This document shows, one piece after another, positions 47,300-59,590 of a stretch of 64,000 nucleotides of DNA (its first letter is position 1; every line of letters starts with the position of its first letter). Where the stretch lies: positions 63,314,501 through 63,378,500 of the forward strand of contig NC_084460.1 of NCBI RefSeq assembly GCF_027409185.1, read 5' to 3'. Source of the stretch: Cynocephalus volans (taxonomy: Eukaryota > Chordata > Mammalia > Dermoptera > Cynocephalidae). A model generated the notes under the pieces. It saw only the letters and a list, made by a program, of their open reading frames with translations, made no database searches and had not been told where the DNA came from. Position numbers and translations under genes: made by a program.

Positions 47300-50200
47300 G
47301 CCAGGGAAGTGGACAAGGAGGGCCAGGGAGAGATTTTATAGACATTGGATATCCAAGGATGTCAACTGCCTGGGTGACACCAGGTCCTCCAGGATGAGAA
47401 TCATGAACAGGGAAACAGGGGATGGGGAGAGCCACAGGGAAGAGACTTTGAATAAGAGAAGAGAGAATGAAAAGGAGACAGAAACAGGAAATAAATTACA
47501 TGAGGGTTGCCTTGTCTGTTTCTGAACCTGAGAGTCATGTGAAGGTCAAGGGTGGTGGCCACGTACAGGGTGCAGAGTAGCTGCCAGGAGAGGGTCTGCG
47601 AGAGTGGATCCTCTCTCTGCTGTGTCCAGCAGGGCAGCCACCGGCACTGGAGTGACTGAGTGGCTGAACGTCTTGTTTTATTTTAATTCATTGAAATATA
47701 AACAGGCTCATGTGCCTGGTGGGACTGCAGCAGGCAGCACGGCTCTGAAGATGAGAGATGAGGAGGAAGCATCCTTTCCTGCCCTGGTTCTCTTTGAAGA
47801 GCCGTTCACTGCCCCAGCCAATTGCTCACCTAATAGGGATTTCCTGAGCACAGGCACACATGGCAGGCACTGCAAGGCCCTGGGGACACTCAAACAGTGA
47901 AGTCAACATCCAGGTCCCAGCAGGGCCCACTGACACCAGAGAGGAAAAGCAAGGCCTGGCAAACCCTGTGCTGGACACAGTCAGAGCAGCGGGAGTAGAG
48001 GGGAGGGACTCTCCCTTGTCACCCCTGATTCTGGAGGAGAGCTTGGGCAGCCCATGGTCTAGATGAATGAGGAGGGGTCCTTTCCACACCTGAGCAGATC
48101 TCAGCCCAGAGGTGTGTTCACCAGATGTTTGCCAGGGCTGAGCACTGGAATGGGGAACGATGAGGAAGACACATTCTCTGCCTTTGCAGGGCTTGCGCCT
48201 ACCAGGATTCCTGTCCCTATGAGTAGGAGGACACAGGCAGAGAGTCTGAGCCTAGCAATTCCAAGACTCTTTCAGAGAAGCTCTCAAGCTGACATCCTCT
48301 GGGTCACAAAGCGAGGCCCACCTTGACCCTGGGGTTAGTCCACCTGTCTTTGCTAAGCTCAACCTGCACCAGGGGCCTCCTGCCTGCAGGCAACTGGAAA
48401 GTGCTGCTGCAGCTGCCCCAGCCACAGGCACAAGACTCCCTCCAGTGTGGACAATGTTTCTGGGCTGGACAATTCCTGGCTGACAGTATCCAGACAAGGA
48501 TTGGTTGTCAGCTAACTTGCAGAAGCAAGTGAACAGTAAAAATTAGTCCTCGTCCCAGCCTCGAGGAGAAACAGCCTCAGAACCTGAGTGTCCCCAGCCC
48601 AACCCTGCAGTCCACCCCTGCTGTCCCACCCCCTGGCCAGTCTGCACTGTTGAAGCAGAGACCTGCTTTCTCTTCCTTGCCTCACACCAACTTCTGTTGG
48701 TGAGATTGCAGGGTCATAGGAGAGTTCCTGGTGCGTGACACGGGTGGATGGAGAAGACGATGGGACAGGAAAGAAGCTTCTCTCTCCAGGCCTGTAGGAT
48801 GCCATCCATGCATCACTCAGGCCACCATGGTGGCCACATCCCGCCTCATGCCCACTCAGAAGGAGCACAAACATCGTTGTATGGACAGGCAAGATGGGCT
48901 CAGGTGATCATGCTCTGCTGAGCCTCCCGATCTTGAAATTTTGGGACCCTTTCCCCTGCCTTGGCTTAGGCACTCCCTGAACCTTCCTCTGTCCCTCTCG
49001 ATCTTCTCCCTTGTGAGGCCCTGTGCGGGCTCTCAGTGCTGCCCTGCCCTGGAGCCCACTGGCGCCACCTCTGAGTCCTGGGAGTGTCCTGTCTGGTGTC
49101 AACCTTAATTCCCTTGAGTCACACACAGCAGGGTCTCCTCCAGCACCACGGGAAACTGTGACCTACGGATTAAGGATTCCTAGGATGATCTGGTCATGTG
49201 AAGGGAGTTTCTGGAGTGAGCAAGTGACACTTTTCAATCCAGCAAAACACTTGTTTCGTGGAGGAAAATATTGACACCTCCAGGGCTAACGAATTCTATT
49301 CAAATACAGTATATTTCACACATACGCATGACCCAAAAGGAAACTCAAACCATAATTTGTCTTTTCATATTTATATTTACTCAAAATGATGACTGAGACA
49401 TGTCTCCTTGCAAAGGTCTACAGAAGACAGCAGGAACCTATGTCAACGGGTTGGTCCACAGGGACCTGTGTGGTGCCGCTCCTGTCCCATACTGAGCTGT
49501 TTTCCTCCTGCCGTGCCATGCACAGCCTACGTTCCTCCTCCTAGGAAGGGGGCAAGTGTCCCCCAACACACAGCCCCTGAAGAAGACCTCTGACTTCTCT
49601 TCATTTTACAGAATTTCCTGCTCACCGCACAGGAAGCACAGCTGGCGCCCACGAGCGAGGCAGATATTGCACATGAGAATGGCACTTTCTATTCCTGCAG
49701 CATCACCTGAAGCAGAAATATTAAACCTCAACTGGTGAAACTTGGAGTGAAATTCCCCCAACTCTGCCTGGAGGTTCCTCCTTCCTCAGATTCCTACCAG
49801 AACTGGGGGTGGCATGTGGCTACACAAGGGTCTAACTAAGCAGGGGTCTTCCTGCAGAAGGGAGGATCCCTGCCCAGCACTCCAAGCTATTGAGATCATG
49901 GGGGAATTAACTCTGAGGATGCCTGTAATCAAAAGGGTCTGGGAATGAGAAAAATGGCAGGACTGAAGCATCCATGGGGGAAATTCCCATCTGATGCTAA
50001 AAGTATCTGAGGGAGCAAGGACTCTGGGATTCCTGGGATTCTCAGGCCTGGCAAGCACCCCACGCAAGGAGGCTCAGGAACAAGGACTGAAGTCATAATT
50101 GATGCCAAACTCATAGTGTAAATTTACATCTCTCTCAGACAGTAGAGAAAGTTCGTGGAGTTTGGAATCATGTGCCCCAAACCACAGCACCCGGTTTCCC

Positions 50201-50400
50201 ATCCACTGGCTGTGCAACCTGCTTAGGTCATCCGCCTCGTCCAGCCTGGGGCTCCGCATGTGTCAAAGACAGTGTGGTAGCTTCTCTTTTATCACGATCC
50301 ATCTAATGCTGGGAAGAAAATATATTGGCCTGCTCAGAGGTGAGATTTATTACTAAATGAAGTTGTTATTGACTCAGTAACAGGGATTCCAAAACATGTG
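47300..50400. other. Intergenic, no gene recognised
   Basis: Many short frames lie on both strands and none has a domain. A MIR-like piece may lie around 50165-50260. I see no exon series. Confidence 0.4.
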
Positions 50401-50464
50401 AACATTTTCTGGGTGGTGATGGGATTTTTTTACTCCAGGTTTATTGAGGGGGAAAAATCAGGGT

Positions 50465-50800
50465 GAAATAAACTCCAGAGGCCTCTAGGGAGGCAAGGGA
50501 AAACATACCAGGCAACCAGGAACAGCTGCTGTGTTCCAGAGCCTGCTGAAGTCAGTCAAACTACCCAATGCCTCACATGTTTCTTCCCAAAGAAACCACA
50601 GTGAAGGCTCTTGCCCACGTTTTCCCCACTCCCTCTGCCTCCTGACCCACTCTGGTGTTCCTCTGTGTGGCCCTGCATGGTGTGACATACCTCTTGTTTC
50701 TAGGGATCTGTGGTATTAGTGTCTTCCTTCCTACAATCATTTGCACGTCTGTGTGTCTTACCACACCTGATTAAAACAAATCCTGGGTACATGCAAAACA
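50465..50800 (+). repeat. LTR-like fragment
   Basis: AGAGCCTGCTGAAGTCAGTCAAAC, CTCCCTCTGCCTCCTGACCCACTCTGGTG and CCTGCATGGTGTGACATACC match in order the stretch at 36750-36960. The two are therefore diverged copies of one element, possibly an ERV solo LTR. Confidence 0.5.
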
Positions 50801-53800
50801 AACAGATTCAGCAAAAAAAATCACTCCTGTCCACGAATGAGTGAAGTTCTCGTATATATAGTGCCAAAGTTCAAAGATATTTCAGTTAATTAAGACAATT
50901 TGTATGAGTGTTAGAAATAGCTTACCAGTATATCACATATCAGATTTCATGACAATAAATTCAGTGGGGAAAGATTCGGTGTGACAGGATACAACTCCAT
51001 TTGTCAAGTCATGGTGGAATCACAACCATGGGTTGGGTACAGATAGAAGATTCACTAAAAATCAACAAAAGTTTATAGGCTATACAGAATTTACAATAAA
51101 GAGTATGATATAGTTTATTAGTACTTTCTGTGCTATATATACTTTATATCAGAAAAATTTATAACTCATAAAGGCGTATATATGCATTTATTTTCTGGCA
51201 AGCCAATAATAGAACGTGCACATCAGCCTACATTCCCAGTGGAAGTGCTGCAGACGTTTCCAAGCTCAGCACCCTCACTCAGCTTGGCTGTGTCAGCTGC
51301 AGGCGATCCAGCCAGCTCTGTGGCTACAAAGTTTCACAGGGCAGGGTAGGGGTCCCACGGGGTCCAGCTGCTAGCCAGGAGGTCCATGAGTGCCCAGCAG
51401 CTGTAACCAGAGAAGACACAGCCCCTCGAGTGCCTTTCCCAGTCACAGACAGGTGAGATGAGGAAAGCCTGCACATGTAAAGCTTATTAAACTAAATTTT
51501 AAAATTTCAAAGCCGAACTCCATGGAAAGGTCAGTTCCAGAAATTTTTTCCATGTGATGTAAAGCTGCATGTGCCAAAGTGGCTTTTGTGGGCAACAGAA
51601 ATTGGCAATCTATCTGGAGGCTGTTTTTGAAAGCTCCCAGTCTAGAAAAGTCAGTTTGCATCTGGGCTAGACAGGAGGAGATTGCGGTGCAGCTGAAAGT
51701 AGCGGACAGACAGCCAGCAGGCGTTTGCTCCAGTTCCAGAGTAAACTCTCCCGAGCTGAGCAGAGAATGGAGCCCGCGTGACTGGGACAAGTCCTCGTGC
51801 ATCTCCTGCTGCTTCTCCCAGTGCCCCGGAGTGGCTCCCTAGAGAGAACACGCAGGAACATGGAGTGACAGGCCCTGCCTTTCCAGGATGTGCCAGGGAC
51901 ACTGAGTCAGAGCAAAGCTGGCAAGGAAAGAGTGGCTTCTATAAACAATCCAGAATTGGACAGAGCTGCTGATTGCTCTCTATGTCAGGGTGAGCAAACC
52001 CAGGGGTGGGAACACAGAGATAATGTCCCAGGAGGGCTGTCTCCCATCTCCTCAACAGCAGGGGACCGACAGATAAGATCTGGGACATGTTTGTGTGAAG
52101 GTTCCAACCATGGGCCCAGGATTGCTCTTTTGGCTCCTGCAAAGTTTCTACTTTTTAGTTATCTCCTTGGACCCCAGGGTGCCATTTACAGGAAAAATGC
52201 CTTTTACCCTCAAGTTCTCTAAGCTCTACAGAAAAAGCAGGAGGCTTACTTTTCTCCATTCTTGGATGACATTTATGTTCTTTTCAGAGCTAAGCAGGTA
52301 AAAGCAGTTAGTTGGTAGAATGATAGATAAATGGTGACTTTGATTTTCTTGCCTATAATCAAGAATTATTCTGTTACAGGGATCCATAATCCTGGCTCCT
52401 AATTTTCTACCCAAACTGTAAATAAGCGTTGCTACTCTGGATGCTCATGCTCATAGTAAATGGTTCTTAGTTACACTTTTCACCACAAATGCAGCCTCTC
52501 ATATCTGCAACCATAATCTTAGTTCAGTTTCCTAAGCGCAGCTATTGAAAATAAGACAGCGTGTCTTTTTGCCTTCCTGTGTTTTCCAGCACACTTTGAA
52601 CTGGTTGTACAAAGTGTGAAAGATAAGCATTGTGTCAATACAAATTCTGCACAGGACATAAACATGTCCATCAAGTCCTTAGGATGAATTTGCAAAGTTC
52701 ATCACTCTTTTGTTCCTACAATCATTAAACTGCAATAGAAGGTACTACTCAGAATGCACTTGGAACTACTTAAAGGCAACTTTGGTATCAAAAGCTAGTA
52801 TTGCCTAGAAATATTTATGTCTCGAACTTGAATAATTATTTTTCTCTTGAACCAATCAAACTCCAAGTCAACCCTCTACTGAGTTCTACCTTACTTTTTA
52901 AACACTCATTTGAATATTACATTGAATTTACATTTTCATAGCCAGACATTGAAAAGGTTGAAAACACCAATAAACTAATTTACAATATAAAAATTTTAAA
53001 AAATTGCATTAGACAGGCTTATGAGCTAAAGTGGGTGTAAGGAGCTGAAAAATTCAATGGAAACATCCTCTACTTGGGATGTGTGCTCTGACGTGGACAC
53101 TGCACAGCAGAGCTGGTGTCCCCAGCTTGCCCCCAGCCCATCCAACGGGGCTGACAGCCTCTTCATTGTCTCACTCCTCTCTCCCTCTCCTGCCTGCCAG
53201 AAGATGCAGGAGGCTTGCCCAGGGCCTCTTTGGACTAAATTCTCTCATTCTCTGGCCACTTTGCTTCATCGTGGGTTCTGCTGTAGACTCTGCCTCTTTT
53301 ATGCAGATGTTCTGATCACCCCAGGAAGGTGGAAGGTGCTAACTGTCACTGGAGAAAAGGCAGTGGGTGCCAGGCTGTCTGCTTCTAGTCTTGGCTCCCT
53401 CCCCTTCTCAACTTCCAGAGGTGCTGGAGACACAAATGCAGCCCTGTCCCTCCCCCAAGGATGACAGCCAGTGGGGAGACTGGCAGTGAACAAAGAGGGT
53501 CCGGGCTGCTCAGAGAGGGGTTGTCACCTGGGACATGTATCATGCCTACTCAGTGTCCACTCTGAGATCATCAGAGATGGCTTCGGGCTTGAATAGGCAT
53601 CTCAATCATAGGCCTTGAAATAAGGCTCAGGGAAGCAGGAAAGTCTCTTTTGTGAAAATGTTTACTACATGATAAAAATATCCATCTAATTTTTCCATTT
53701 ACAGTAAACTAAACACATCTACTATTTAAAATATGGAAAATTAAAGCAGATGCCCCAGTCCTGGCTTTCCTGCTGGGGACACCATAGTTCCTACACCGTG

Positions 53801-53849
53801 TGGAATCAAGGGTTGGTCCTCACGGAGCCAGGACGGAGCTTCTGTCCAC
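50801..53849. other. CFC1 3' flank, no further gene
   Basis: The part next to 53849 is CFC1 3' UTR, but I did not find a convincing AATAAA on the minus strand close to the stop. The rest is AT-rich intergenic sequence with no recognised gene. Confidence 0.4.
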
Positions 53850-53971
53850 TTACGAGTCTCCCCCTGCACTAACAAGGCATCTCAGGACAACGCAGGGCAG
53901 CAGCAGGAGAAAACTCAGCATGCGATGTGTGCTCAGTCCACTAGCGTGTGAGCCCAGCAAGTCTTTCAGGT
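53850..53971 (-). CDS. CFC1: CFC1 exon 6 (C-terminal hydrophobic tail)
   Basis: The last exon, 122 nt, follows a poly-T acceptor (TTTTTTTTCAG) about 4 kb downstream of exon 5. It codes [13 protein letters not shown], the hydrophobic tail and a TAA stop at 53850-53852. The splice-joined codon is GAC (Asp), as in the family. Confidence 0.92.
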
Positions 53972-56900
53972 CTGAAAAAAAAACCCGGAGAATGTATAAA
54001 ACTAACTGTCGTGGGCTCAGCTTAAAGGAATGAAAAAAAAAATGTTTGCACTCATTTCCTACAAAGGCCCTTTTCTGCCTTGGCCTCCTCACTAGACTCT
54101 GCCCCTCGGGCCCTGCTACAGCGCTAGGGCCTGAGCGCACAGCTGCACCCTGTGCAGAAGGAGGCTGAGACGCCTAGCTCAGGAAGGTGTGCTGTCCTGC
54201 AACTGCTGGCCTGTTTCTCTGCCCCCATCATGACCCCAGTCACAAAAGGCCACATCTGAGCACCTCATTCCTATCCCCCCTCCTCGCCCTGTGTGGCTCC
54301 TCCACAGCAGGCCTCACTCAATTTGAGCCCTAAGGGCCTCTGAGTGTGGCACTTCTGTGGCTGGAGCCCCAGCCCAGAGCAGCTGAACAGGAATCTTGGG
54401 GTGATGGGGCTGTGCAGGGGTCTTGGTTAAAGTCCCAGTGGTGATTACCATGTGATGCTGACAATCCCACAGGCATGGTCACCAATTCCACTAAAGCAAG
54501 TCCAGGCCTGGACATGGGTCGGGCTGGCAGGGAGGCACGCAGATGAGGACGGGTCCAACTACAGGGAACTCTCCCCAGGGTGGCTCAGCAAAGTCCCATC
54601 CAGCCCTCCCTCCCACCCCCACAGACCACCCAGTCCTTCCCTCTACAATACCTCCAGGGGATGCCCTCTGAACACAGAAGCCCATGTGAGCATGAAACAG
54701 TGAAAATTAATGAGCAATGAAGCCATCAGGCAACTGCAGCAGGACCCCTGCAGGCCTGAGTGCCATCTCCCCTTATCAACCCGACTTGGAAGAGAACACT
54801 GCCTGGGGTGCCAGAACCACAAAACAGGAACCCTAAAATCTGGGGCCAGGCTAGTCTCCAGAAGCTGGTGCTAAGATGTGCTCACAAGCGTGAGGACAAG
54901 CTATTCGGGTGAGAAAGGGTCAGTGGCGGCCTTCCCCAGGAGAATGAGGCAGGCCCTTGGCAGTCATTTCTCATATGTAAACCCAAAGTCCTCTGTGTCA
55001 GTCAGCGTTGTGAATTTGGTTACACAGAGTCAGCACCTCAAGCTGGGGTCCTCAAACTGGTGCTGTGAGCACCTTAGGGTGGGCCTCCTGGGGGCCCAAG
55101 GACACCTCTTGAGCTTAAAAAGAGAATATTAGGGCTTCCACCATACAAGAGTACTTCAAAAAGTTCACAGAAAGATTCATGTTATCTTTCAATTCTATTT
55201 TCCCCAAACTTTTTGAAGTACCTTTGTGTGTGTGTGCATTTAATAATAAGCTTTATTAATATTTGCTATGCTTATTAAAACCTACAAATCAATGATTTTA
55301 CAACTCACCACATTGTATGTCACACCAAAAACGAAACTCTGCTACAGATGGATGACTTACTGTGACCCAGCATTTTTGTTATCATGTATTTAGCAAAAGA
55401 GTTTTTTTAGATTTAGACATAGCAGAGATCTTTGTCATGAATATTAGTCTTGTGCACACGTGAAAAGGAAGATATAAATTATATCAAGTCTGCACACCCA
55501 GCATGGCAACTGTGTCTCCACCACCAGGTAGGGAACATGCTGAAATCGTTTTTTACTGATGGAGTGGGAGATTTAAAAAAAAGTTTGGAGACCACCCTGG
55601 ATGAGGATAATATCCAATGTGAGGGCCAGACCCACCATTTCTGAAATGCTCCACTTTGCAGCCACCCTGGGCTGGACACGGTGCACGCTCACAGGCTCAG
55701 AGCCGGCTGGTGCCAGGACCAGAGAAACCCATTCTAATGGCATCCCACAGGTCCACAGGCTGGGTCTGGCCTGCCGATGTTTGTTTGTTGGTTGGTTGGT
55801 CGGTTTTTGCCAGAAATGCATTCTATAAATTGAGTTTGCAGCAGTGAGGTGAGGCTTGACCTGGCCGCATCTCACATTCATGTTACCTGCCTATCTCTGA
55901 AGGTACCTAGTTTGCTACTTCACAGTGTCATTACGGAGACTCTAAATTTTAGAGTGTTAAATGGGTCCTGATGCTAATGAAAACTTGTACTTGATTCACA
56001 AGTAGAAAGAGCCACCACCCTCTTGATCTGATAAGGAGATCCTGGGCTGTCAGGGACTGAGCAAAGGTCCCTGCTCACTTGAGACTTTTCGTTCTTGGAC
56101 CTGCAGAGCAAGGTGGGCCCCTGGAGATCCCTTGGCCTGAGAGTCCCTGGAGGAGCCGGGGGCCGTGATTCTGTAGCAAGTTATCTATTTGTGGTCCCTC
56201 CTGTCCATATATGTCTTTTCAAATCACTATAATTCTATTGTACAGTTTTTCATTTTATCTTTAATATATTCTTCAAAACCATCATAATATCCCATTAAAG
56301 GATTTTAAACATTTACTTACCTATTACTGTGCTGTTGGATTTAGAACATGACCAAATGTTCAGTACACTAAATAACACTATCAAACATATCTTCACTCTT
56401 TTCATATTGATAATTATTCTTCTAGGAAGAGTACAGGAATGGCAGAGTGGTTAAGAATCAGAACCCCCGCTATCTGTAGGGGTTAACCTCTCTGAGCCTC
56501 GATTTCCTCAGATGTACAAGGGATAATACCTCTTTCACAGGCTGTTATGAGAATTAAATGGGATAGTGGGCATAAAGTGCCTGAAATATACTAAGAACTA
56601 ACAAATGCAGTTCTGCCCATCACTATCGTCACCCTCATGTCATCGTAACCTCCGTCGACACAGCTATCACCATCATCATTGCAATTCACTCTGATACAGG
56701 ATCACTGGGTCAAAGAGCACAAAGATGTTACTGTCCTTTCTGCATGTGACAAATTACTCTGAAAGATGACTGCACTATTCTGTCCAGCTTTGATGAGCAG
56801 AAGCCTCATTTTCAGAGCCATTGTCACTGTGCTTGGCAGACAGCAGTCCCAGACCTGGATGTTTCCAAGCATGTAAAATAGTGACTGAAACCCAGGCCCT

Positions 56901-59590
56901 GCCCTGTAGCTTCTGGACCCAACCTGGCCTTGCACCAGAGACTGGAAATGATCCCAGCTAGCCCCTTCCCCACATTCCCACGGAGGGGCCTCTGGCAGGT
57001 GGGAACTGACTTCACCTGTGAGGATTACAAGGCATCACCTACAGTTTGACTCCTGTGCCTGAAATATGTGTCCTCTGTCTGGACATAGAGGGAGCAGCTG
57101 GTGAATGGGAGGCAGAGACCCAGCAGAGGACAGCCCACAGGAAAGGGAGGGCTTTGGGGAAAGGTGGTCTGCAGGGGGTTGGGGAAGGATTAACATTATC
57201 ATGCTAGAACCACACTCCCCTTACTGGCACAGAGGGAGCTCTCTAAGGAGAAGGGAGGGAGCAGGAAGTGGAGTTGAGGGCTGTGGCTTCATTAAGAGCA
57301 TCCCTTGGACTGCTGGGGGTACCCAGGGGTCAATGACGTGGAGGGAGGGGCAGGAAAGTGGTTCAGGGGCTTTGGCATCATTGAGTGGGCAACCGGACAC
57401 ACTACATAGGCAAACCAGCCAGGGTTGACAGAGGGCAGAGGTGGGGACTTGGCTGAAGGGCTGTGCCTTCCCTGATTGTGCCCCTCCATTTCTAGTCCCA
57501 GCCAGCTCTGCTGGAGAGGAGAGGAGAGGGGTGGGGTGGGGTGCCGCATGCTGCATGCTGCATTGCAAGCTATGCTTCCTAAACCACCTTTTGCCCTCTG
57601 GCCTGGTAAGGCCGCCCCTGCCCAGGCAATCAGAGCCGAGGCCCTCGTGGCTTCACAGCTGAGGGACGGTGTTGGCTAGTGCAGGGAAATCACGAGATTC
57701 ACTCTGCTAACTTGTCTCCCAGGTTCAGCTCTGCTCACCAGCTTGTCGGCTCCTGAATTCCGCTCATTGCAAAGGATGCATAAGGTCGCTGCTGGAAATC
57801 ACTTTTAAACCCAGCAATCCGGATATGAGAAACTTAAAAACAAAAATTTAAACGGTAATAATAATTCCCTATGTGATTCACAATCGAGCAGGTTTGCTCA
57901 TGTCTGTGTCGCCTGGCACAGGAAGATGCTCGCATGCCGGTGTGAGCCGCAAGCAGGAGACTCTGGTCCTCTTACCACAGCGGCCCAGCGTCTGGCGGGG
58001 AAGGCAGTGCAGGGCCCCGAAGACGCATCTGCAGAGCCGGCAGCGGCGGAAGGTCCAGGCACCGTGCACCAGGGCACCGCATTCGCTAAAGAGGAGGGGA
58101 CCCGGCGTCAGTGCGGTGGCCCGCAGCGCCCCGCCCCCGCCCGGGCCGACGCGTCCCGCACCCACCTGCGCCTCTGGTCGTGCTCGCAGTAGCGGCCGGT
58201 GAAGTGCGCGGGACACACGCAGAAGCTGCCCAGCACGCAGGTGCCCCCGTTCCGGCAGCAGCGCGCCCGCAGGGCCGCACCTGTGCGGACACCCGGCGTC
58301 AGCTCTGCGCCCCGCCGCGGCCTCCACGGCATCCCGGCCGCGAGGGGGCCTAACGTGGCCGCCCCGGGGAGGCAATAAAATCAGCTCCCTGCTCAGTGTG
58401 TTTGCTCAGGTAAACCCTGCGTGTCAATGTAGGGATCAGAGACAAACGACCTGGGTGCCACCCTGCAAGTGGGGCTTTCTGTCCCCCTTCCTTTCACATG
58501 TTAAAGTCAGGCTGTGGCTTCACCTGACAGTGATTAAAGACAGGCTTCCCAGGCGGGACCACCCACGGGTGTGATGTCGCCAAACCCACCGGTCAGAGGG
58601 GCCTCCTGGGGACGCGGAGCCGGGAGCCCGAGCGTCTGTCCGCGATAAGTGTCCGCTGTTAACCGGGTTTGGGATATTTGTTTTAAACACATTTAAATCA
58701 CTGTTTCCTGGACTTGCAGGAAGATAACCATTCAATAGCAAATGCAGCATTTTACGCATGAAATCGCAACACTTTTAGCAGTGAGCACCTCACTAGGAAA
58801 TGTTTTTTACTTTATAGTGTATCGTCATCTGAAGGTAACAAAACGTTCTCTGTTGGGGTTTTCGTTTTGTCCTTAATTTATCCCGCATTTTCTTCAGCTC
58901 CTAAACTCAAGAGTCCACTGATGGAGATGACAGCAAACGTTTCGTGGGCGGTGCCGCGACTTACCCTCTCGCTCCCAGGAAGCCCCGGAGGAGGAAGGCA
59001 AACCCTGCGGCCTCCAGCCCTGCGTGCTCTCGTTGACGTCCCTAACGTCATTCAGCGTCCCACTGAGTGTCGCCTGCTGGAGCTTCTGAGCTGCACTGCG
59101 GTTGACTTCTCCACCTTTATGTCTCTCTCTTTCATCGCCTTTTAAAAGCATCGAAAATATGAGACTGGTAGCGATTGAGCAAGATGTTATGCAATTAAAA
59201 CAGAGACTATGAATAAAATGTTTCTTACTGTTTCCCAAATGGATGATCTGTAATGCCAAACTCATCATAAACAGAAGCCTAGAAGGTTTGAAGACAATTA
59301 TTAAAGTTTAAAATATGAAAAAGTATAAGCAGAAATTCATGTATATAAATGTAATGCAATTGTTATATATGAATAAATAATTATATAAAATATTTATAAT
59401 AAATATAATGCAATCATTTTGTAACTTGTAGATTTTTATTAATGTCATAGCTTGAAAAGATTTTAGACAGCAAGTGTACACTTCCTTTAATGAGAAGAAA
59501 TTGCAATTTGTTCTGAGAGTTTTAAGCCCCCTCATGGCTCTAAGATCTGGATGACCTCTGTCCTTACCTGACGTGGAGCCTCCGGGTCAT
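53850..59590 (-). CDS. CFC1: CFC1 (Cryptic), EGF-CFC Nodal co-receptor, six exons
   Basis: Coding exons in transcript order are 59590-59568, 59278-59229, 59138-58965, 58280-58166, 58085-57976 and 53971-53850. All introns are GT-AG and every phase matches, giving 594 nt and a 197-residue protein. Residues 1-25 form the signal peptide ([15 protein letters not shown] core). Residues 90-114 form an EGF-like domain (Cys 90, 91, 97, 103, 105, 114) that contains CRNGGTC, the O-fucosylation consensus. Residues 123-157 form the CFC domain (Cys 123, 136, 139, 141, 148, 157). A hydrophobic tail ([17 protein letters not shown], 175-191) near the end suggests membrane or GPI anchoring. N60 is in an NxS site. 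In the family the EGF and CFC domains bind Nodal/GDF1 and the receptor ALK4 (ACVR1B), which sets the left-right axis. The C-terminus is shorter than the 223 residues I recall for human and near mouse length. Confidence 0.95.
55151..55221. mobile_element. Short mariner-like MITE
   Basis: The 71-bp element starts GTACTTCAAAAAGTTCACAG and ends CAAACTTTTTGAAGTAC, so the terminal 15 bases are exact inverted repeats (GTACTTCAAAAAGTT). Its ends resemble the mariner at 21333 and the MITE at 44766. It lies in CFC1 intron 5. Confidence 0.75.
56438..56605 (+). repeat. MIR SINE in CFC1 intron 5
   Basis: GAATGGCAGAGTGGTTAAGAATC, TAACCTCTCTGAGCCTCGATTTCCTCA and GTTATGAGAATTAAATGG follow in MIR order. The element is on the strand opposite to CFC1. 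Confidence 0.85.
57976..58085 (-). CDS. CFC1: CFC1 exon 5 (CFC domain)
   Basis: The 110-nt exon has acceptor CCTCTTTAG and donor CGCTGTG|GTAAGA. It codes [12 protein letters not shown] through [12 protein letters not shown] to GRC. Six cysteines define the CFC domain, and the HxxW region (HGAWTF) that contacts type I receptor ALK4 in the family is present. Confidence 0.95.
57980..58380. other. CpG-rich block over CFC1 exons 4-5
   Basis: A dense run of CG dinucleotides (for example CCCGCCCCCGCCCGGGCCGACGCG at 58132-58155) covers two internal exons and not the first exon. I cannot tell whether it is an intragenic island or only GC-rich coding sequence. Confidence 0.5.
58166..58280 (-). CDS. 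CFC1: CFC1 exon 4 (EGF-like domain)
   Basis: The 115-nt exon has acceptor GTCCGCACAG and donor CGCAG|GTGGGT. It codes all six EGF cysteines in the order CC, C, C, C, C, with the CRNGGTC motif and the ending [10 protein letters not shown]. It is very GC-rich. Confidence 0.95.
58965..59138 (-). CDS. CFC1: CFC1 exon 3 (variable N-terminal region)
   Basis: The 174-nt exon follows acceptor TTTTAAAAG and ends with GAGAGG|GTAAGT. It codes the poorly conserved, charged segment between the signal peptide and the EGF domain, opening with [12 protein letters not shown]. Confidence 0.9.
59229..59278 (-). CDS. CFC1: CFC1 exon 2 (signal-peptide core)
   Basis: Acceptor CCTTCTAG and donor GGAAACA|GTAAGA enclose a 50-nt exon coding [16 protein letters not shown] plus split Arg and Ser codons. 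The hydrophobic run is the signal-peptide core. Confidence 0.88.
59568..59590 (-). CDS. CFC1: CFC1 exon 1 coding part
   Basis: It encodes MTRRLHV and two bases of the next Arg codon. The donor is CAG|GTAAGG. The following exon supplies the third base (G). The ATG is the only one in this position that joins in phase to exon 2, and it matches the start of the family. Confidence 0.88.

Larger units (their letters stand above)
53972..57975 (-). other. CFC1 intron 5 (~4.0 kb)
   Basis: The intron holds a mariner-like MITE (55151-55221) and a MIR (56438-56605). It has no further coding exon; short frames within it have no domains. Confidence 0.6.
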
